DNA of 64,000 nucleotides. It comes from Buxus sempervirens (taxonomy: Eukaryota > Streptophyta > Magnoliopsida > Buxales > Buxaceae). The DNA is taken from positions 45,811,949 to 45,875,948 of the forward strand of contig OX387182.1 in NCBI GenBank assembly GCA_947561395.2, given 5' to 3'. Position numbers and translations under genes: made by a program. Below the pieces are notes generated by a model, which saw only the letters and a program-made list of their open reading frames with translations, had not been told where the DNA came from and searched no databases. Of this stretch, positions 12,010 through 24,146 are shown piece by piece (the first letter of the stretch is position 1; each line of letters opens with the position of its first letter).

Positions 12010-12343
12010 ATACTCTCGGTGAGGACTCGTCTGCTAGGGTAGAGCCTGCTGATTTCTATAGGAGAGAGGATTATTACTACCCTTAGCGATTGTAGGTCCT
12101 GTTTCTGATTTTGAAAAACTATGGAATTGCATGGGTTTAAACTTAGTTGATATTCAATTTTACCTAGAATTGTTAAACCTCATGTTGTTGGATTTTTCCA
12201 AGCTTAATAAATGAACTCTTATTTTCCGCACTCTGATGTATGCCCACGCATCATGTGGAGTTGATGTTTGAAATGTGGTCCATACCTAACCTCCGTGAGA
12301 CATGTTATATCTTTATTGAACAACACGGATCCGGGGCGTTACA

Positions 12344-13340
12344 CAAAATTATCCAGATACTGGTGAAAAACTCGGCTCATGATGTCCATGAAAACTGCTG
12401 GGCCATTAGTCAAACCAAACAGCATGACTAGAAACTCGTAGTGCCCATATCTAGTCCAAAATGTTGTCTTCTCTATATCTTCCTCAGCCACTCTTAACTT
12501 ATGGTAGCCTGATCTCAAATCAATCTTGGAAAACCAAGATGCGCATCTCAACTGATCAAACAAGTCGCCGATCCTAGGCAAAGGGTACTTGTTCTTAACC
12601 GTCACTTAGTTAAGCTGCCTTTAATCGATGCACATGAGCATACTACCATCTTTCTTCGACACAAAAAGAACTAGTGCACCCCATGGTGACACACTGAGTC
12701 TAATAAATCCCTTCTCCAAAAGCTCATCTATCTGCTTCTTTAATTCATCTTGCACAGGTCTTGCCAAACTATAAGGTGGCTTGGACATAGGAGCCATACC
12801 AGGTTGAAACTGGATTCTGAAATCAACAGCTCTTGCGGGTGGTAATCCTCGCAAATCATTAGGAAATACATCTGCGTACTCAGATACCACTGGCACATCA
12901 GAAAGACTAACTGTGTCACTCCTGGTCTCCTCTATTGCAACAGAAGCAACTAACCCAATCTGGCTATCCAAACCCTCACACATAAAACAATATGTTGGCT
13001 GCTCTAGCTTACTAACTATAACTGTCCCCTTATGACATTCAATGGTGACATAGTGTCGGAACAACCAATCTATACCCAGAATCACATCAAACCCACTAAA
13101 ATCCAGCTCAATCAAATCCCCGGGTAACTCTATCTGACCCAACCTGATCATACAGTCTCTGTATATAGTTTGAACCCTAGTGGTCTCCCCCAAGGGTGTG
13201 TTCAAAGACAAGGAACAATCCAAAACAGTAGGCAACAATCCAATACGATCTAAACATGAAGGTGTAATAAACGATTTAGATGCTCCAAAATCAAAAAGAC
13301 TAATAGCTCTGGTGCCTCCAACTCCTTCTCATGAGTCTCA
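12344..13340 (-). pseudogene. Ty3/gypsy protease and reverse transcriptase fragment
   Basis: Order on the minus strand: an aspartic protease (active site LFDFGAS near 13290, then DVILGIDWL), a linker with DVFPNDLRGLPPAR, and the start of RT ([66 protein letters not shown]). These are hallmarks of chromovirus-type plant gypsy elements. Several stops and frame breaks (near 12610 and 13240) show it is dead. RT continues at 9863 after LTR A2. The enzyme would have copied the element's RNA in cytoplasmic particles. Confidence 0.88.
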
Positions 13341-13379
13341 ACTGCAAATGCTCTAGCTGTCTGCCTCTAATCGGTTCTG

Positions 13380-14025
13380 GGTGCAACACCTCGACCCTGA
13401 GGTCCTGTCTTGCCCTGTTGTCTCTGCCCTATGGGTGCCGGTAAAGTCTGAGTCTAAGTCTGCGCATCCGATGGCTGTGATCCCATAGGAAAACGGGTCA
13501 CCTGTAAGTTATGATATGTGGTAGGGTAAGAACAACTCAAGACAAGATGCCCAAACTTGCCACATCGGAAACACGCTCCATATGGCATGACGCATGGCCC
13601 TGGGACATGGAACCGCTCACACTACTAGCATCTAGGAGGGCCTGACCTTGAAGTCTGATTACCACTGGGTCTACTACTCTGACCCTCATACTTGGGTTTC
13701 TTATCTGCATGAGCAAACTGTTTCAGTGGAACCCTGAGTCTGCTCTGGTCTAGTCGCCTCTCACCAATCAGGCGCTTTGCTCTCTCAACACGACATACCA
13801 ACTCAGAATATCTGGTGCACTCCACAACTGATACCCGGTCCCTAATCTCAGACCTCAACCCCTGCTCAAAATGCTCCCGTCTACCTATCTCACAAATAAC
13901 CATATGCAGGGCAAATCGGGACAGCTCATCAAATTGTGCCTCGTACTGCAAGACTGTCTGTCCTCCCTGGAAGATGTACATGAACTCCTTCACCTTCTGA
14001 TGGCGGAAATAAGCAGTGAAGTAAC
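13380..14025 (-). pseudogene. Ty3/gypsy gag fragment with zinc knuckle
   Basis: The minus strand encodes a gag capsid segment (RYFTAYFRHQKVKEF, QYEAQFDELSRFA, YSELVCRVERAKRL). A degenerate linker follows, then a CCHC knuckle near 13545-13590 with the pattern C-x2-C-x4-H-x4-C (CFRCGKFGHLVLSC). The 5' side is cut by LTR A3 at 14026-14030. The gag start and the gypsy's own LTR are not visible here. Confidence 0.82.
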
Positions 14026-15199
14026 GCTCAAATGATTTTCTAAAATAAATAAATAATTAGGAAATAAATTATTGAGAAAATACTAAGAATAATAATAGTT
14101 GAAGAATTGGGAAGAAATTTAAAGGTTAAGATAGGAAATCAAAGAGAAGGGTAATTTGGTCAATTCCAATTAGTTAAATTCATATAAGGAATAAGATAAT
14201 TAATTATTAAGTTAACAAATTTAACTAGACCAAATTTTAGCTTAGTTGGATGTAAAATAATGAATTTAAGGTTTAAGAGATGGATTAAGGGCCTAATGGT
14301 AATTATATTATTTAGGGTCCTTAATTTTAGCAATATAAGTGGATAATAAGAGTCTAATTAGAATTAAAAATTTAGGATAAGAATAAGCACGAAAATTCAT
14401 TAGGAAATTCTTTAAAGAGAGTTTAAGAAAGATAAATTAAGAAAAAAGGGTAAAAGAGGGAATAGACTTAGAGTATTAAAGTGAGGTTAACCTAATTAGG
14501 GTGTTCTAATTGGAGTGGCTATAAAAGAAAGGTTTAGAGGAGTTTTAGGGTTTTGAAAACAAATTAGAATGAGAGAAAAAAATAAGAAAATTCATGCATA
14601 AGTTCTGGAGAGAATAGAAAGAGGAAGAGGGAAAAGAAAGGAGAGTTTTATAAAGAAAGAGGAGTTGCAGAGATGGCCGACCAGCCCTATTCGAGTGGAG
14701 CTCTAGAGAGATCCAACCGTTGGTTCAGCTTGAAATTTTGAGGTTTTGATCTACACATGAGGGGCTTCAATCTGAACAGTGGATATTTGATTTGGAGAAG
14801 TCTAAGGTGGTGCGAATTAGCCCAGAAAGTTGATGGAAAATCAGATTTTCAGAAGAAGGAGTTTACATGTTGAGGCAAGTAGCAAACCCTTTTAAACTGG
14901 AGAAACTGCATTATTTTCGTATGTTTTGGATGCTTAAATGTGGTTTATCTTGATTCAAGTTTTGTCTTGAAAAGTTGAGAGATTTATAGGTTGATTTTGT
15001 TTTCTTCTTTAAAGAATTTGGAAAAGTGTTGATTATAAGAGATTAAATTTAGAAGGAAAGACTTAAATAAACTTTTATTCAATGAGATTAGGTTAATATT
15101 GTCTTAGAAGTAATTTAGAATGAAATTAAGGAGATTAGAAACAATTTAAAACCATTGAAAATTGTGAAAGCTCAGAAATCAGAAAAAGAACCTAGAAAC

Positions 15200-15345
15200 A
15201 ATGTATTTTGTCGAGCGCTCGAACAATTGCTTGAGCGTTGGTACAGGTGCCCCCCCTGTGTATTTGGAACAGAACTTGAAAACTCAGCGCCTGATGGACC
15301 GCCCGAGCGCCCCTTCGAGCGGCCTCTATCAGAATTTCCAGATTT
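15200..15345. repeat. GAGCG word island in LTR A3
   Basis: Words include CGAGCGCTCGAAC, TTGAGCGTTGG, CGCCCGAGCGCC and TTCGAGCGGCC, in a GC-rich pocket of AT-rich sequence. The A6 counterpart (38745-38945) carries the related CGCTCGAGCG word. Confidence 0.6.
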
Positions 15346-17289
15346 TCGGATTTGAGCCCAAATCTAATTTTTCTTGAAATTTTAAAGTCGTAACACTTGT
15401 AATTAGGATAATTTGAGATGTAGGAATTGGCGGAATTAAATTTGGATTAAAGGATAGTAATTTGGGACGATGATTGTAAAGATGAAATTTTTGGAGATGT
15501 TCTAAGTAGACTGAGGTCACAACCTATTTAGATTTGATTTCTGGTAACCTAACCTATTCTAAAACTTTAATACAGACATAAGTTACCTCCTGAATGTAAT
15601 AAATAACAAAGTTAATAAATTTTGACACCTTGGGTTCTTAAAAGGAGAACTTTTTGTAATCTTTAATGAATATCAAGAATAACAACCAAGGGATGACTCT
15701 TAGTAAATAATAAATATTGATTCGGCCAATAACCTATCACTTTCACATGAGTAAGTTCGGAATGTTCACATCAATAATTTACGGTTTAAACAATTAATTA
15801 AGAAATTGTGCATGCTTCCATCTGTATCTTGTTATAGTGACCTGGAACTCTATTTAAGACCTAATTTCGGTTATTTTAAATATCTGATTGGTTTGCACCG
15901 AGATTTTGTGATGATCATGGACATATTATTTGACATGTCTCCTTGTATGGGGTTTATCACTGAATATTGCATCGTAAATTATTCAATGTTTTTGATTGCG
16001 AGTTGTGTCTAGTGGGCAATGCTTAGTATGGATCCATAGCTTAACTAGGAAGTGGAATGAAATTGTCTGATAAGTTATTTCCTGTTTGGTACCCTCCAGT
16101 ATGCATTTCCATTACAGTTGCATCCTGGTCTTAGCCGAGTTTGTTGATCGGCAATAGTTTATAGGTTTGATCGTCGCAGCTGTGATGATGGCAGCAATCC
16201 AGACCGTCGATCGGCAATAGATGTTGTTCATCGGCCTGGACTTAGCCGAATTTTTTTTTCAACAATGGTTTATTGGATTATTGGTTATTTGGGTTACCGC
16301 CACGTGCTTCAATTGGACATCGGCTTACATAGACTTTATATTGGTCATGTTTTAAGTTACTTGTGACTTACAACTTTAAGCTATATTTTGGTCGTGCTTA
16401 AAGTTCACTTGTGACTTGCACATGCATTGGTATTAGCCATTGTAAAACCCCAAAATTTTAGGAAATTAAATAATAAAATAAAATAATTTGTGGTGTTGTT
16501 CACTTATGCAGAAAATGGGAACCAGAGGCAAACTGGAGATGTTACAATTGACCAAATGCAAGTAGAGACTTAAACCAAAGGTAAGTTAGGGTTTTTGGTG
16601 AATTTAGTTAATAATCTTTTATTAATTTAAATGATGCAATTAATTTTAAAAGGTGTCAAAAGTTTCAAATTAAATGAAATAAAATAAACTGGTTGGCCGA
16701 ACCCAACTTTGAATTGGGTGGCCAGAGTTGGTTGGGTATTGGAGTTGGAGTTAAACCTTTGGTCTAAGGGGATTTAATCTATGGTCTAAGAAGGCTAATT
16801 AGTAATTAGAGCCGTAGGTTTAGGGTTATTTTGCTATTCATGTTCAAAAAAGAAAAACAAAAGAAAGAAAAGAGTAGCAGCCGCACACCCTATCCTTCCC
16901 CTCTACGTGTGCTTCAACCCTAATCTCCTAGTCTCTTGGAGCAAATCAGAAGAAGGGGAAAGAGAGAGATCTCGTTTGGATTTAAGTTTCTGAGTTCGTT
17001 TGGATCTACTTGGGGCTGATCCCAATGCTGTTAGAGAAGGATTTAATCCTAGGAGAGGTAAGTAGTCCCTTCAAAACTTGCACAAACAGATTTTCGTGTT
17101 TATTCGATGTTCATGTTTAGATGATTCGTTTGTGAACTATAGTGTGTTTTAATTGCTCAAAATTGTTCTAACATGTTTATAAAGTATTCTTGAATGGTTT
17201 AGTATGGATTTGATGCTATAGAATTCAATTTTTCGATTTTTGAATGAATTATGCAACTTTTTGGAAAAATCAGAAAATTCAATTTTCAA

Positions 17290-17525
17290 CAAGCCACTCG
17301 AACCGCCGCTCGAGCGCCCGTATGGGTCTTGAGAAGCAATTTGTGGGCGCTTGATACCGCTCGAGCGATATCGAGGGCACCCTGCTTGTGCTTTTTATTT
17401 TCAGAAAAACCCGAAAGTGATCAAAACCCAGAAATTGAACACCCGAAGCGTCGCTCGAGCGACCAACCCTAAAATCACCTATTATACATAGCCCGTTCAA
17501 GTGCCCCTTTGCCGCTCGAGCGCCC
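17290..17525. repeat. CGCTCGAGCG palindrome island in LTR A4
   Basis: The 10-bp palindrome CGCTCGAGCG, or one-off variants, recurs at least four times, each followed by CCC, ATA or ACC. Short open frames on both strands here are by-products. Confidence 0.7.
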
Positions 17526-18439
17526 TTCTGTCAGATTTTTGGAAATCATCCAACCAGCCTAGTTTTTCACCATGAATTTTTTTTATTCAATTTAAACCTA
17601 TGTATCATTAAGATTGGAGTATTTAGAGATAGTTTGCACTAGTAGATCATTAAAATTAATTTTATAAAGATTTTGGGTATGTTTTGCTAAAAAGGCTTTT
17701 TAACTTAGAACCATTGTTCCAAAAAATTCTCTTTTTAACCTACGCCTGTATTTAAGTTATCTGAGTGTGTTTTGTGCATTGATGGATTCGATACACATCC
17801 AGGACATAGTTGCCCATTGAAACCTGGAGTTTGGACATATGACTTGATGCCACTTATGTAGATTTTTGGGTCACAGTTGTGACAAGGCAGATTCCTGGTT
17901 GTTTATTCCGTAGATGCGGATTTGTTATTATTGAAACAGTTGTGTTTCCGTGTGTGCAAGTGTTATTGGGAAATATATCCAATCCCTGGTTTGGTTTTTC
18001 CACTGTTGAGTGGGCTTAGCAATTGCATGGATCCATAAAATAGCTAACAAGTAAAATGTTTTCTTGAGGGGTTTGAATTATGTGTCATAGGCATTCCATC
18101 ATCTCAAGGATGATACCACTCCTGGATAGGTCGGTCGTTACGTTACCCACTCCTGGATAGGTTGAGCCGTACATGCTAACTCGTTCCGGTCATCAATTGG
18201 GTTCTTCCGTTGGGTGTCAAATAGCCAGTTTGAATAGTTGCGTCTGGTCCACCTATAATTCAGTTAGGTAACATATTGGCACATGGCTACTTTCTTTCTC
18301 TGGTTTTCTATTTCATGAGTCCCATGAGGTTGAAAGTTTGTGGTTGTTTTATTTTCATCTAATTATTATTGTTCTGTATTTTTGTATTGTGACTAGGCCA
18401 TTGCCTATTTTATTTATTTCACTATTGCGGCTGTCTTAT

Positions 18440-18640
18440 TGTTCTATCCTCAGTCCGTGTACTCGGGGGGTTAATTCCTCAATCCTTGTACTCGGTAGGA
18501 AGCGTGTTGTTTCATTGGCTATTGCCTTCTATCCTCAGTCCATGTGCTCGGCGGGATACTTCCTCAATCCTTGTACTCGGTGGGAAGCGTGTTATTTGGT
18601 GGTGTGTGTTTTTATCATCAGTCCGTGTACTCGGAAAGAT
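18440..18640 (+). repeat. GTACTCGG word repeats in LTR A4
   Basis: About five copies of TCCGTGTACTCGG or TCCTTGTACTCGG lie within 200 bases, interleaved with GGAAGCGTGTT units. The same word recurs about eight times in LTR A7 (33890-34295). Confidence 0.75.
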
Positions 18641-18780
18641 ACTTCACTACGTTTGTGTTTATATTTCACTTTGTTGGTATTTTTATTTCACCGTGTTGAC
18701 TTTATATTTCACTGCATTTGAATTTATCGTGTTTAGTCTGATTAAATGTTACATATGTTTGTACTGTTACAAGCTATTTG

Positions 18781-18839
18781 CATGACTACTTACTGAGATG
18801 TCATTTCTTACATTATTGTTTTATCAGTTTTGTTTTCAG
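18781..18839 (+). promoter_or_regulatory. Conserved TTTTCAG block of LTR A4
   Basis: CTACTTACTGAGATGTCATT is followed by a pyrimidine-rich tract ending TTTTGTTTTCAG. The palindrome is partly degraded in this copy. Confidence 0.45.
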
Positions 18840-19610
18840 ATATTCCCGGTGAGGACATTGCTGGGATAGACACTTCGGGGGATTACTCTGACTACCAGAA
18901 AGAAGATTACTTTATTCTTGTGTAGGATTAGGGATCTTTATTAATAAATTTGACTTGGTATTTGGAGGGATTATTGAATTATTTTAGTTAGATGATTTTG
19001 GTGGATGATGATTATTTTATTTTAGTTGACCAGAAACAAGACTTTGATTGAAGGTTTAATATTGGATGACTTATTTTTATTATTTCATTCTTCTTGGAGA
19101 ATTTATCTTTTATTTCCACACTCTGATTATAATTATTGAAATTGTTTAAGTCTGGAATTAGTTGTTTTCGGCCATTATCATAACGAACCAAATTTGGGTT
19201 TATGTTTTTAAATAAACCTGGATCTGGGGCGTTATAGTCGTTGAGTTGAGAATCCATTTATCCTTGATCAAATTGGTATTTCCCCTGGTTTGTTATTTCC
19301 GCGGTTGCGGGTTTGTTGTTATTACTTAGATTGTATGCACTAGCCTATCTGTGTTTATCTGGGGTGATCTGCATTGATGGTTGATGGAAGAAATGGAAGT
19401 GACTGTATTCGCGGGCTCCATTTATCATGTAAGTCGTGAGGTAGCGACAATGAGGGCAAGAATATCTTATTAAGTGGTTTCAGTTCATGAGTCCTGTCAT
19501 GTCACACATTGTTTTTTTAATTGCTTTATATATGTTATTATCATGGTTTTGTTTTATCGTTTCACCTCATGACTTAGTTTGTAAAAATTTAGGGATTGTT
19601 TTTACATCAT

Positions 19611-19665
19611 GCACATTACTACTTGTTGAGATTTATTCTCACTCCAGTTTTCCCCATTTTTTCAG
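19611..19665 (+). promoter_or_regulatory. Conserved TTTTCAG block of LTR A3
   Basis: CTACTTGTTGAGATTTATTC, TCACTCCAGTTTT and a tract ending TTTTTTCAG. It matches the A6 block at 40347-40403. Confidence 0.45.
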
Positions 19666-19914
19666 GTATTCTTGGAGAGGTCGACAAGCTTGGGGATATT
19701 TGTAAAGGGTTGTCAATAGATGTGAACCAGTCATGAATTTAAAAGTTACTTGTAAATATTGAGTTTATTATAATTGAATTTGTTTCCGCATAACAACTTT
19801 GATAGTAAAAGGAATGAAAAGTTTTAAATTATTTGGGATTTAGATGGTTTTGCCTTCAATCACTAACACTTCGGGTCTAAGGAAATTGACCCGAAACCAA
19901 GGCGTTACAGCTTA

Positions 19915-20332
19915 AGGTCAATCCGACATAAGAATGTATATATATGCAAATAGCTGTGGTAATAGAGATTTGTTTGAAGAAATTTGGAGATGGCTAGCTA
20001 AATATGCTGATTCCTTCAAATAGATTGATGGTGTTCAATCCTTGTGAAAATTGTACCAGAATGGCTAGAAGGTGCGGTCTAGGCCAACCAAGGATAAATT
20101 TTTAAAAAAAATGCAGTTTTGTCAATACACCAGCTGGTATAGACTCGGCCCAGTTCGGATAAAATTTTTTAGAAAAATACTTTTGTCTCAAAAAATATTT
20201 CATTTTGTGCTTAAATGTTAACAAAATTTCAACACGAAAAGTTTTATTGTATGCAAAAAGTTGATTCCAGGACTTTTTCTTTGTGATTTTGGATTCATAT
20301 TATAATTACAAGAAATAACTCCAGACTTGTGG
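19915..20332. other. Unassigned AT-rich stretch
   Basis: No coding frame, repeat or element end is seen. It may include the remote 5' end of the gypsy gag region and the upstream side of the copia fragment. Confidence 0.4.
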
Positions 20333-20502
20333 CAGACTTCATTGGCAAACTCAGTGACACTTTGTTAAAGACATGGGCAATCGTCACTACTTCTTAGGCA
20401 TTGAAGTCATCCCAACAACAACTAGTCTTCTTGGCAAAAGTATATACAATACCTCCTGTCAAGAACTGCAATGGATGAAGCCAAAGAATTTCAAACACCC
20501 AT
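20333..20502 (+). pseudogene. Ty1/copia reverse transcriptase fragment (C-terminal part)
   Basis: The frame gives KDMGNRHYFLGIEV, the copia motif downstream of the YVDD box, then degenerate sequence ending near KPKNFKHP (normally a TPM motif). It is truncated on the left and interrupted on the right by LTR B3. The rest of the domain resumes at 24102 and then 26485. Confidence 0.8.
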
Positions 20503-21544
20503 TGTGCGCACCCGATTTCGGTCGCACGACGAGGCGCACGCAAAACGATGCGTGCCTCGGGATTGTTTGGAGTCGCCACTGCCTGATGGGGTGCAGGCAG
20601 ACACCTGGGTGCCTGAGTTCTTCTATTAAGGCTTGGTCTGCGGCTTGAGATTCTAAGTAGGTTCTCGGTTGCGGTCTGGAGAAGTCCGTAGACACCCCAG
20701 TCCACCCCGTCAAGTGACGGGTCCCATAGGTTTCCCTGGTTTTGAGTCAACTCAGTTGGTCTCTCACTCACCCGATTCCTAATCCAGCATTCAATTCGGT
20801 TAAGTCTGGCGGGACCGCCAAAGTGGTGTGGGTCCCTTTACTTGATTTTATCTTTTTAGTTAAAGTGATGTGAGTCTGATTGGGCGGGCCCCATTGGAAG
20901 GCCCGCGGATTCCTTGGTGGGTCAATTGTGGCCCATATGTCCCTTGGTGGGCCTCAGTCTAGCCTGAGAGGCCCTTTGGGCTTTGGTTAAGTGAATTGAT
21001 TTTATTTAAATTCCAAGTTGAAGATTAAATTCAGCTCCATGCAAAAGTGAGTCTGGATTGACTTGCGGGCCCCTGAGTGGGCCTCGGCCTGGTTGCCAAG
21101 TGTTTTGAGTTTATTTTGATTAATCTTTGCCAAAATGGGCCAGGCTTTGGGCTTGGGGCCCTTTACCTGGGCTTGGGCTTGAAAGCCCAAGGCTTCTTGA
21201 GTTAGGGTTTTGAAACCCTAACCTTGGTTGGTTAATGGGCTTGGTGGGCCCGATAGGCCCTGCCCTTTGCCTCGGCCAAAGCACACCTTAATCTAGGCCT
21301 GCATGCTTCAATTTGGGCTTTGGTGGGCCTCAAAATGGTCCGGCCCACTTAATTGATTGGGTTTGCTTATTTAAGACAAAGTGAGTTTGTTAGGCTTGGT
21401 GGGCCCCGTTGGAAGGCCCACTATGTATCAAATTGGACCGGAGGTCCAAGTCCCATCTTGGGTTTCCGGTTGACCCGGAAACCCTTCTGGTTCATTTGGT
21501 TCGGTCAAACCTAGCACAAAAATAGCAAAGATCATCAAAAATAG

Positions 21545-21710
21545 CAAAAATACTATCTGGCAGTGTAGTCGGCCTGAGATGCCGGTTACACACAGGGTTC
21601 TGTGTATCCGGCATCTTTAGCCGGCTACACATGGGATTCTGTGTATCCGGCATCTTTAGCAGGATACACATGGGTTTCAGTTGATCCGGCCTGAGTTGCT
21701 GGATCAACAT
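21545..21710. repeat. TGTGTATCCGGC word island in LTR B3
   Basis: The unit TTCTGTGTATCCGGCATCTT occurs twice, with variants CCGGTTACACACAGGG and CCGGCTACACATGGG forming inverted partners. It sits where B1 has its CGCGAGC island and B4 has CCGTAT words. Confidence 0.65.
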
Positions 21711-23972
21711 ACAAAGGCTTGTTTTCTGATTTTTTCAAGGGGGTTGGGTTTCTGGGCCTTCTAGGGTGTTCCAGTAATGGTGTGGGCCCCTGTGTGGGCC
21801 CGCAATGGTTCGAAGAGCCTAGAAGGCTTCTTCTCGGAGATTCAAAACTCAAAATTAAAGGAGATGGACAAGATTTCCCTTTTCCCTTTTTTTCTTTGGA
21901 CCGAGATTAGCAAAGGAAGAGAGGCCAAGAATCCATTTTGGTCTCTCTTTACCAAACAAATAATGGCAACCATGCTATGCAAAGCAAACAAGTGTACATG
22001 CATTGTTGGACATGCTTTGTACCAAAGTGCATACGCGTGCCTATTGTGTTGAGAAACTACAAAGGGAGCTGGTTTTATGCACTTTTTCAATCACACTACA
22101 ATGATGCATGCAAGATATTTAGACAAGCCTATAATTGAAGGAAAAGAGCATGCTTGTTGGATACATATTTAACACAAAGGGGGTGACCTTAGGTGCTTGA
22201 AATCAGTAGCTTAGCATGCAATAAGACCATGATAAAACATGCAAAAAGTGTGGAAGAAGCACCATCCCCATAATTCTAAAAATAATGGAATGTGTAAGAG
22301 AGACAAAGAACCTAGCATGCACACAAACAAGGAAATAATCTAGCATTCGTGAAAGTAAAAACTAGCGTGTATCCTCCATGATCTTTCACGTGATAGCACC
22401 CATGCAACCTATTCTCATAATCCGAAAAATACCTACGGAAGGGAGGAGAAGGGGGATTACATAAAAGGGGAACACGAGATTTGCTATAAGGGGAACACAC
22501 TCCTCTTTTAAATAAAAGGATATCAATAGCATGAGAAGAGAAGAAAGCAGTAAAATTACAGCAACCACAAGACCCTTAAATCAAATAAGAAGACCTCCTT
22601 TCCTCTCTCTAATTACCGGAAACCCCCCCTCATGTCATGGAGGATCATGCATACACAAAAGTGATTATGAAGGGGAGATGGAGTGATCAAATATGCCATA
22701 GCCAAAGAGAAAACCGTAGGTATATGACTCAAGTGAAATGGAAATCCCTCATCCTTCATTCATATTCAAATATGTTAAATAAAAAGTGACAAGAAGCTCA
22801 CCTTGGGTACTTGAAATTCCTTTAGAAGTGTTGAACCTCCCAAGAGTGCACCAGCAGCACTTCAAGGGGCCTCCAAGGGCTCTTTTCCAAGCTTCCAAGT
22901 AGTGCCAAGTAGGTTTCTTGGGTTGAGAACCAAGGGTGAAGAGGGTAGGAGGCCTTGAGGTCAATTTGAGTGCACTTTGGGGTGAATGGAGGTGATCAAT
23001 GGAAGTGCACAAGAGGGGGTAGCCATGGGATAGTTTGGGAGAGAGAATGGAGAAGCTTGGGAGAGATGGGAGGTCCCCAAAAATATGAGCCGACCCCCTC
23101 TTTTGCTAGGGTTTTTTCTTTTTATAAGGAATGACCAAAAGTTAATTAACTTCTTGCTTTATCACCAAAACTTTACCCACTTTTCATTTGTGCCCTTTTT
23201 TAAGAATATAAGCAATGATGGTGAATCATTGCTTCAAGACTTAGCCTCCAAGTAAACTTGGAGGCTAAGTCTTGCTTGGCAAGACTTGGACGAATTCTCC
23301 ACATGGAGAATTCATCCAACCACATATTTTTTATTTTCTTTTTTTTCTTTATGTACTTTTATTATTATTATATTAGGATTTTTTGTTTTAAATTTTGGAT
23401 GCACATGCATCTCTTAATTTTTTCTTTTTCTTTTATTTTAAATACTTTGATTAGATTTTTAGCAAAAATATTATTTTTTAATTCAAAACTTTTCATTTTG
23501 CTGCTCTTTTTTCACTATTTGCCACGTGTGCAGTTTTTTCAGAAACTTCAACTGTCCACAACTCACTCATCTGATATCTGATTTTAGCAAACTTAGTGGC
23601 GTTGGAATCAGTTCGAGATTCCCAATCCACTGAATTTCAGTTTAGCAGCAAATTCGAGTTTTTTAGCAGAAGTGTCGGGCCGCGTCCGGGGAGTCGATTT
23701 TGCTCATATTTCCTTATTCGGGGCTCTGATTCCAGCAAACTCAGTTGCGTTGGAATCGTGTCGAGATGCTCTTTTTGCTGATATCAAATGAGGCAGCTGA
23801 TCTGGGGTTTAGCAGAAAGTCAATTTCTGCTTTTCTCAGATTTGACCAGTCCATAACTTCTTCATCTGGACTCCGATTTGAGCAAACTCTGTTCCATTAG
23901 AATCGTATCGGAATCCTCTTTCCAATGGTGGGAAGCATGTCAACTGATTTGCACCAGATAAAAAGTCAACTT

Positions 23973-24040
23973 TTTGACTTTCTCAAGTTTGACTTTCTCA
24001 AGTTTGACTTTTTTAAGTTTGACTTTCTCAAGTTTGACTT
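23973..24040. repeat. 15-bp tandem repeat (AAGTTTGACTTTCTC)
   Basis: About four head-to-tail units, one of them altered to TTTTTTAAG. It lies just before the 3' end of LTR B3. Confidence 0.85.
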
Positions 24041-24101
24041 TTCAATTAAAATTTCATTTTCTGCATTTTGGGAGATGCAAAAATGAGGTGCTTACACCCA
24101 T

Positions 24102-24146
24102 GTCCACTACAGCCACCTTAACTCTATAAGATGGGCCTGAATCTGC
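24102..24146 (+). pseudogene. Short copia remnant between two solo LTRs
   Basis: 45 bases lie between the CCCAT duplication of B3 and LTR A5. They continue the copia fragment from 20502 and lead to 26485, the same broken reading frame. Confidence 0.6.

Larger units (their letters stand above)
9864..12343 (+). mobile_element. Solo LTR A2 (family A)
   Basis: Starts TGTAAGATCCCGAATTTTGG and ends GGATCCGGGGCGTTACA, with exact duplication CAAAA at 9859-9863 and 12344-12348. It interrupts the gypsy RT in the middle of the FIDD region, and the frame resumes on the other side. No open frame of note is present. It carries the donor-like AAGTAAGTAG at 10591, a word island at 10860-10985, and the palindrome/TTTTCAG block at 11951-12009. 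Confidence 0.88.
16441..19236 (+). mobile_element. Solo LTR A4 (family A), nested in A3
   Basis: Starts TGTAAAACCCCAAAATTTT and ends GGATCTGGGGCGTTATA, with the final CA mutated to TA. Flanks are GCCAT (16436-16440) and GTCGT (19237-19241), a decayed duplication. The insertion boundary is confirmed by A6, where the host LTR reads through (TATTAGCCATGTTGTCGAGG near 39985). It carries GTAAGTAG at 17058, the CGCTCGAGCG island at 17290-17525 and the 3' block at 18781-18839. Confidence 0.78.
14031..19909 (+). mobile_element. Solo LTR A3 (family A), interrupted by A4
   Basis: Nearly collinear with LTR A6 (26882-27720 plus 38385-40646). About 3.08 kb remain after subtracting A4, against 3.1 kb for A6. 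It ends AAGGCGTTACA followed by GCTTA (19910-19914); GCTCA lies at 14026-14030, so a one-mismatch duplication is likely. Its first ten or so bases are altered (AATGATTTTC in place of the expected TGTAAAAC start). It is inserted in gypsy gag. Confidence 0.75.
20503..24096 (+). mobile_element. Solo LTR B3 (family B)
   Basis: Starts TGTGCGCACCCGATTTCGG and ends AAATGAGGTGCTTACA, with the exact duplication CCCAT at 20498-20502 and 24097-24101. Length is 3594 bp. It defines the family B ends. It has GGGCCC-rich stretches at 20880-21420, a TGTGTATCCGGC word island at 21545-21710, and AAAGTCAAC-type repeats near its 3' end. No protein is encoded. The element family is not identified; the ends suggest a large Ty3/gypsy. 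Confidence 0.88.

Noticed and set aside
18338..18721. 127-residue hydrophobic open frame resembling a membrane protein
   Set aside because: It lies within solo LTR A4 over the GTACTCGG word repeats; the apparent motif SPCTR repeats with the DNA word, and no homologue is recognised.
20394..20771. 125-residue minus-strand open frame spanning the copia fragment and LTR B3
   Set aside because: It crosses an insertion boundary and shows no homology, so it is a chance frame.
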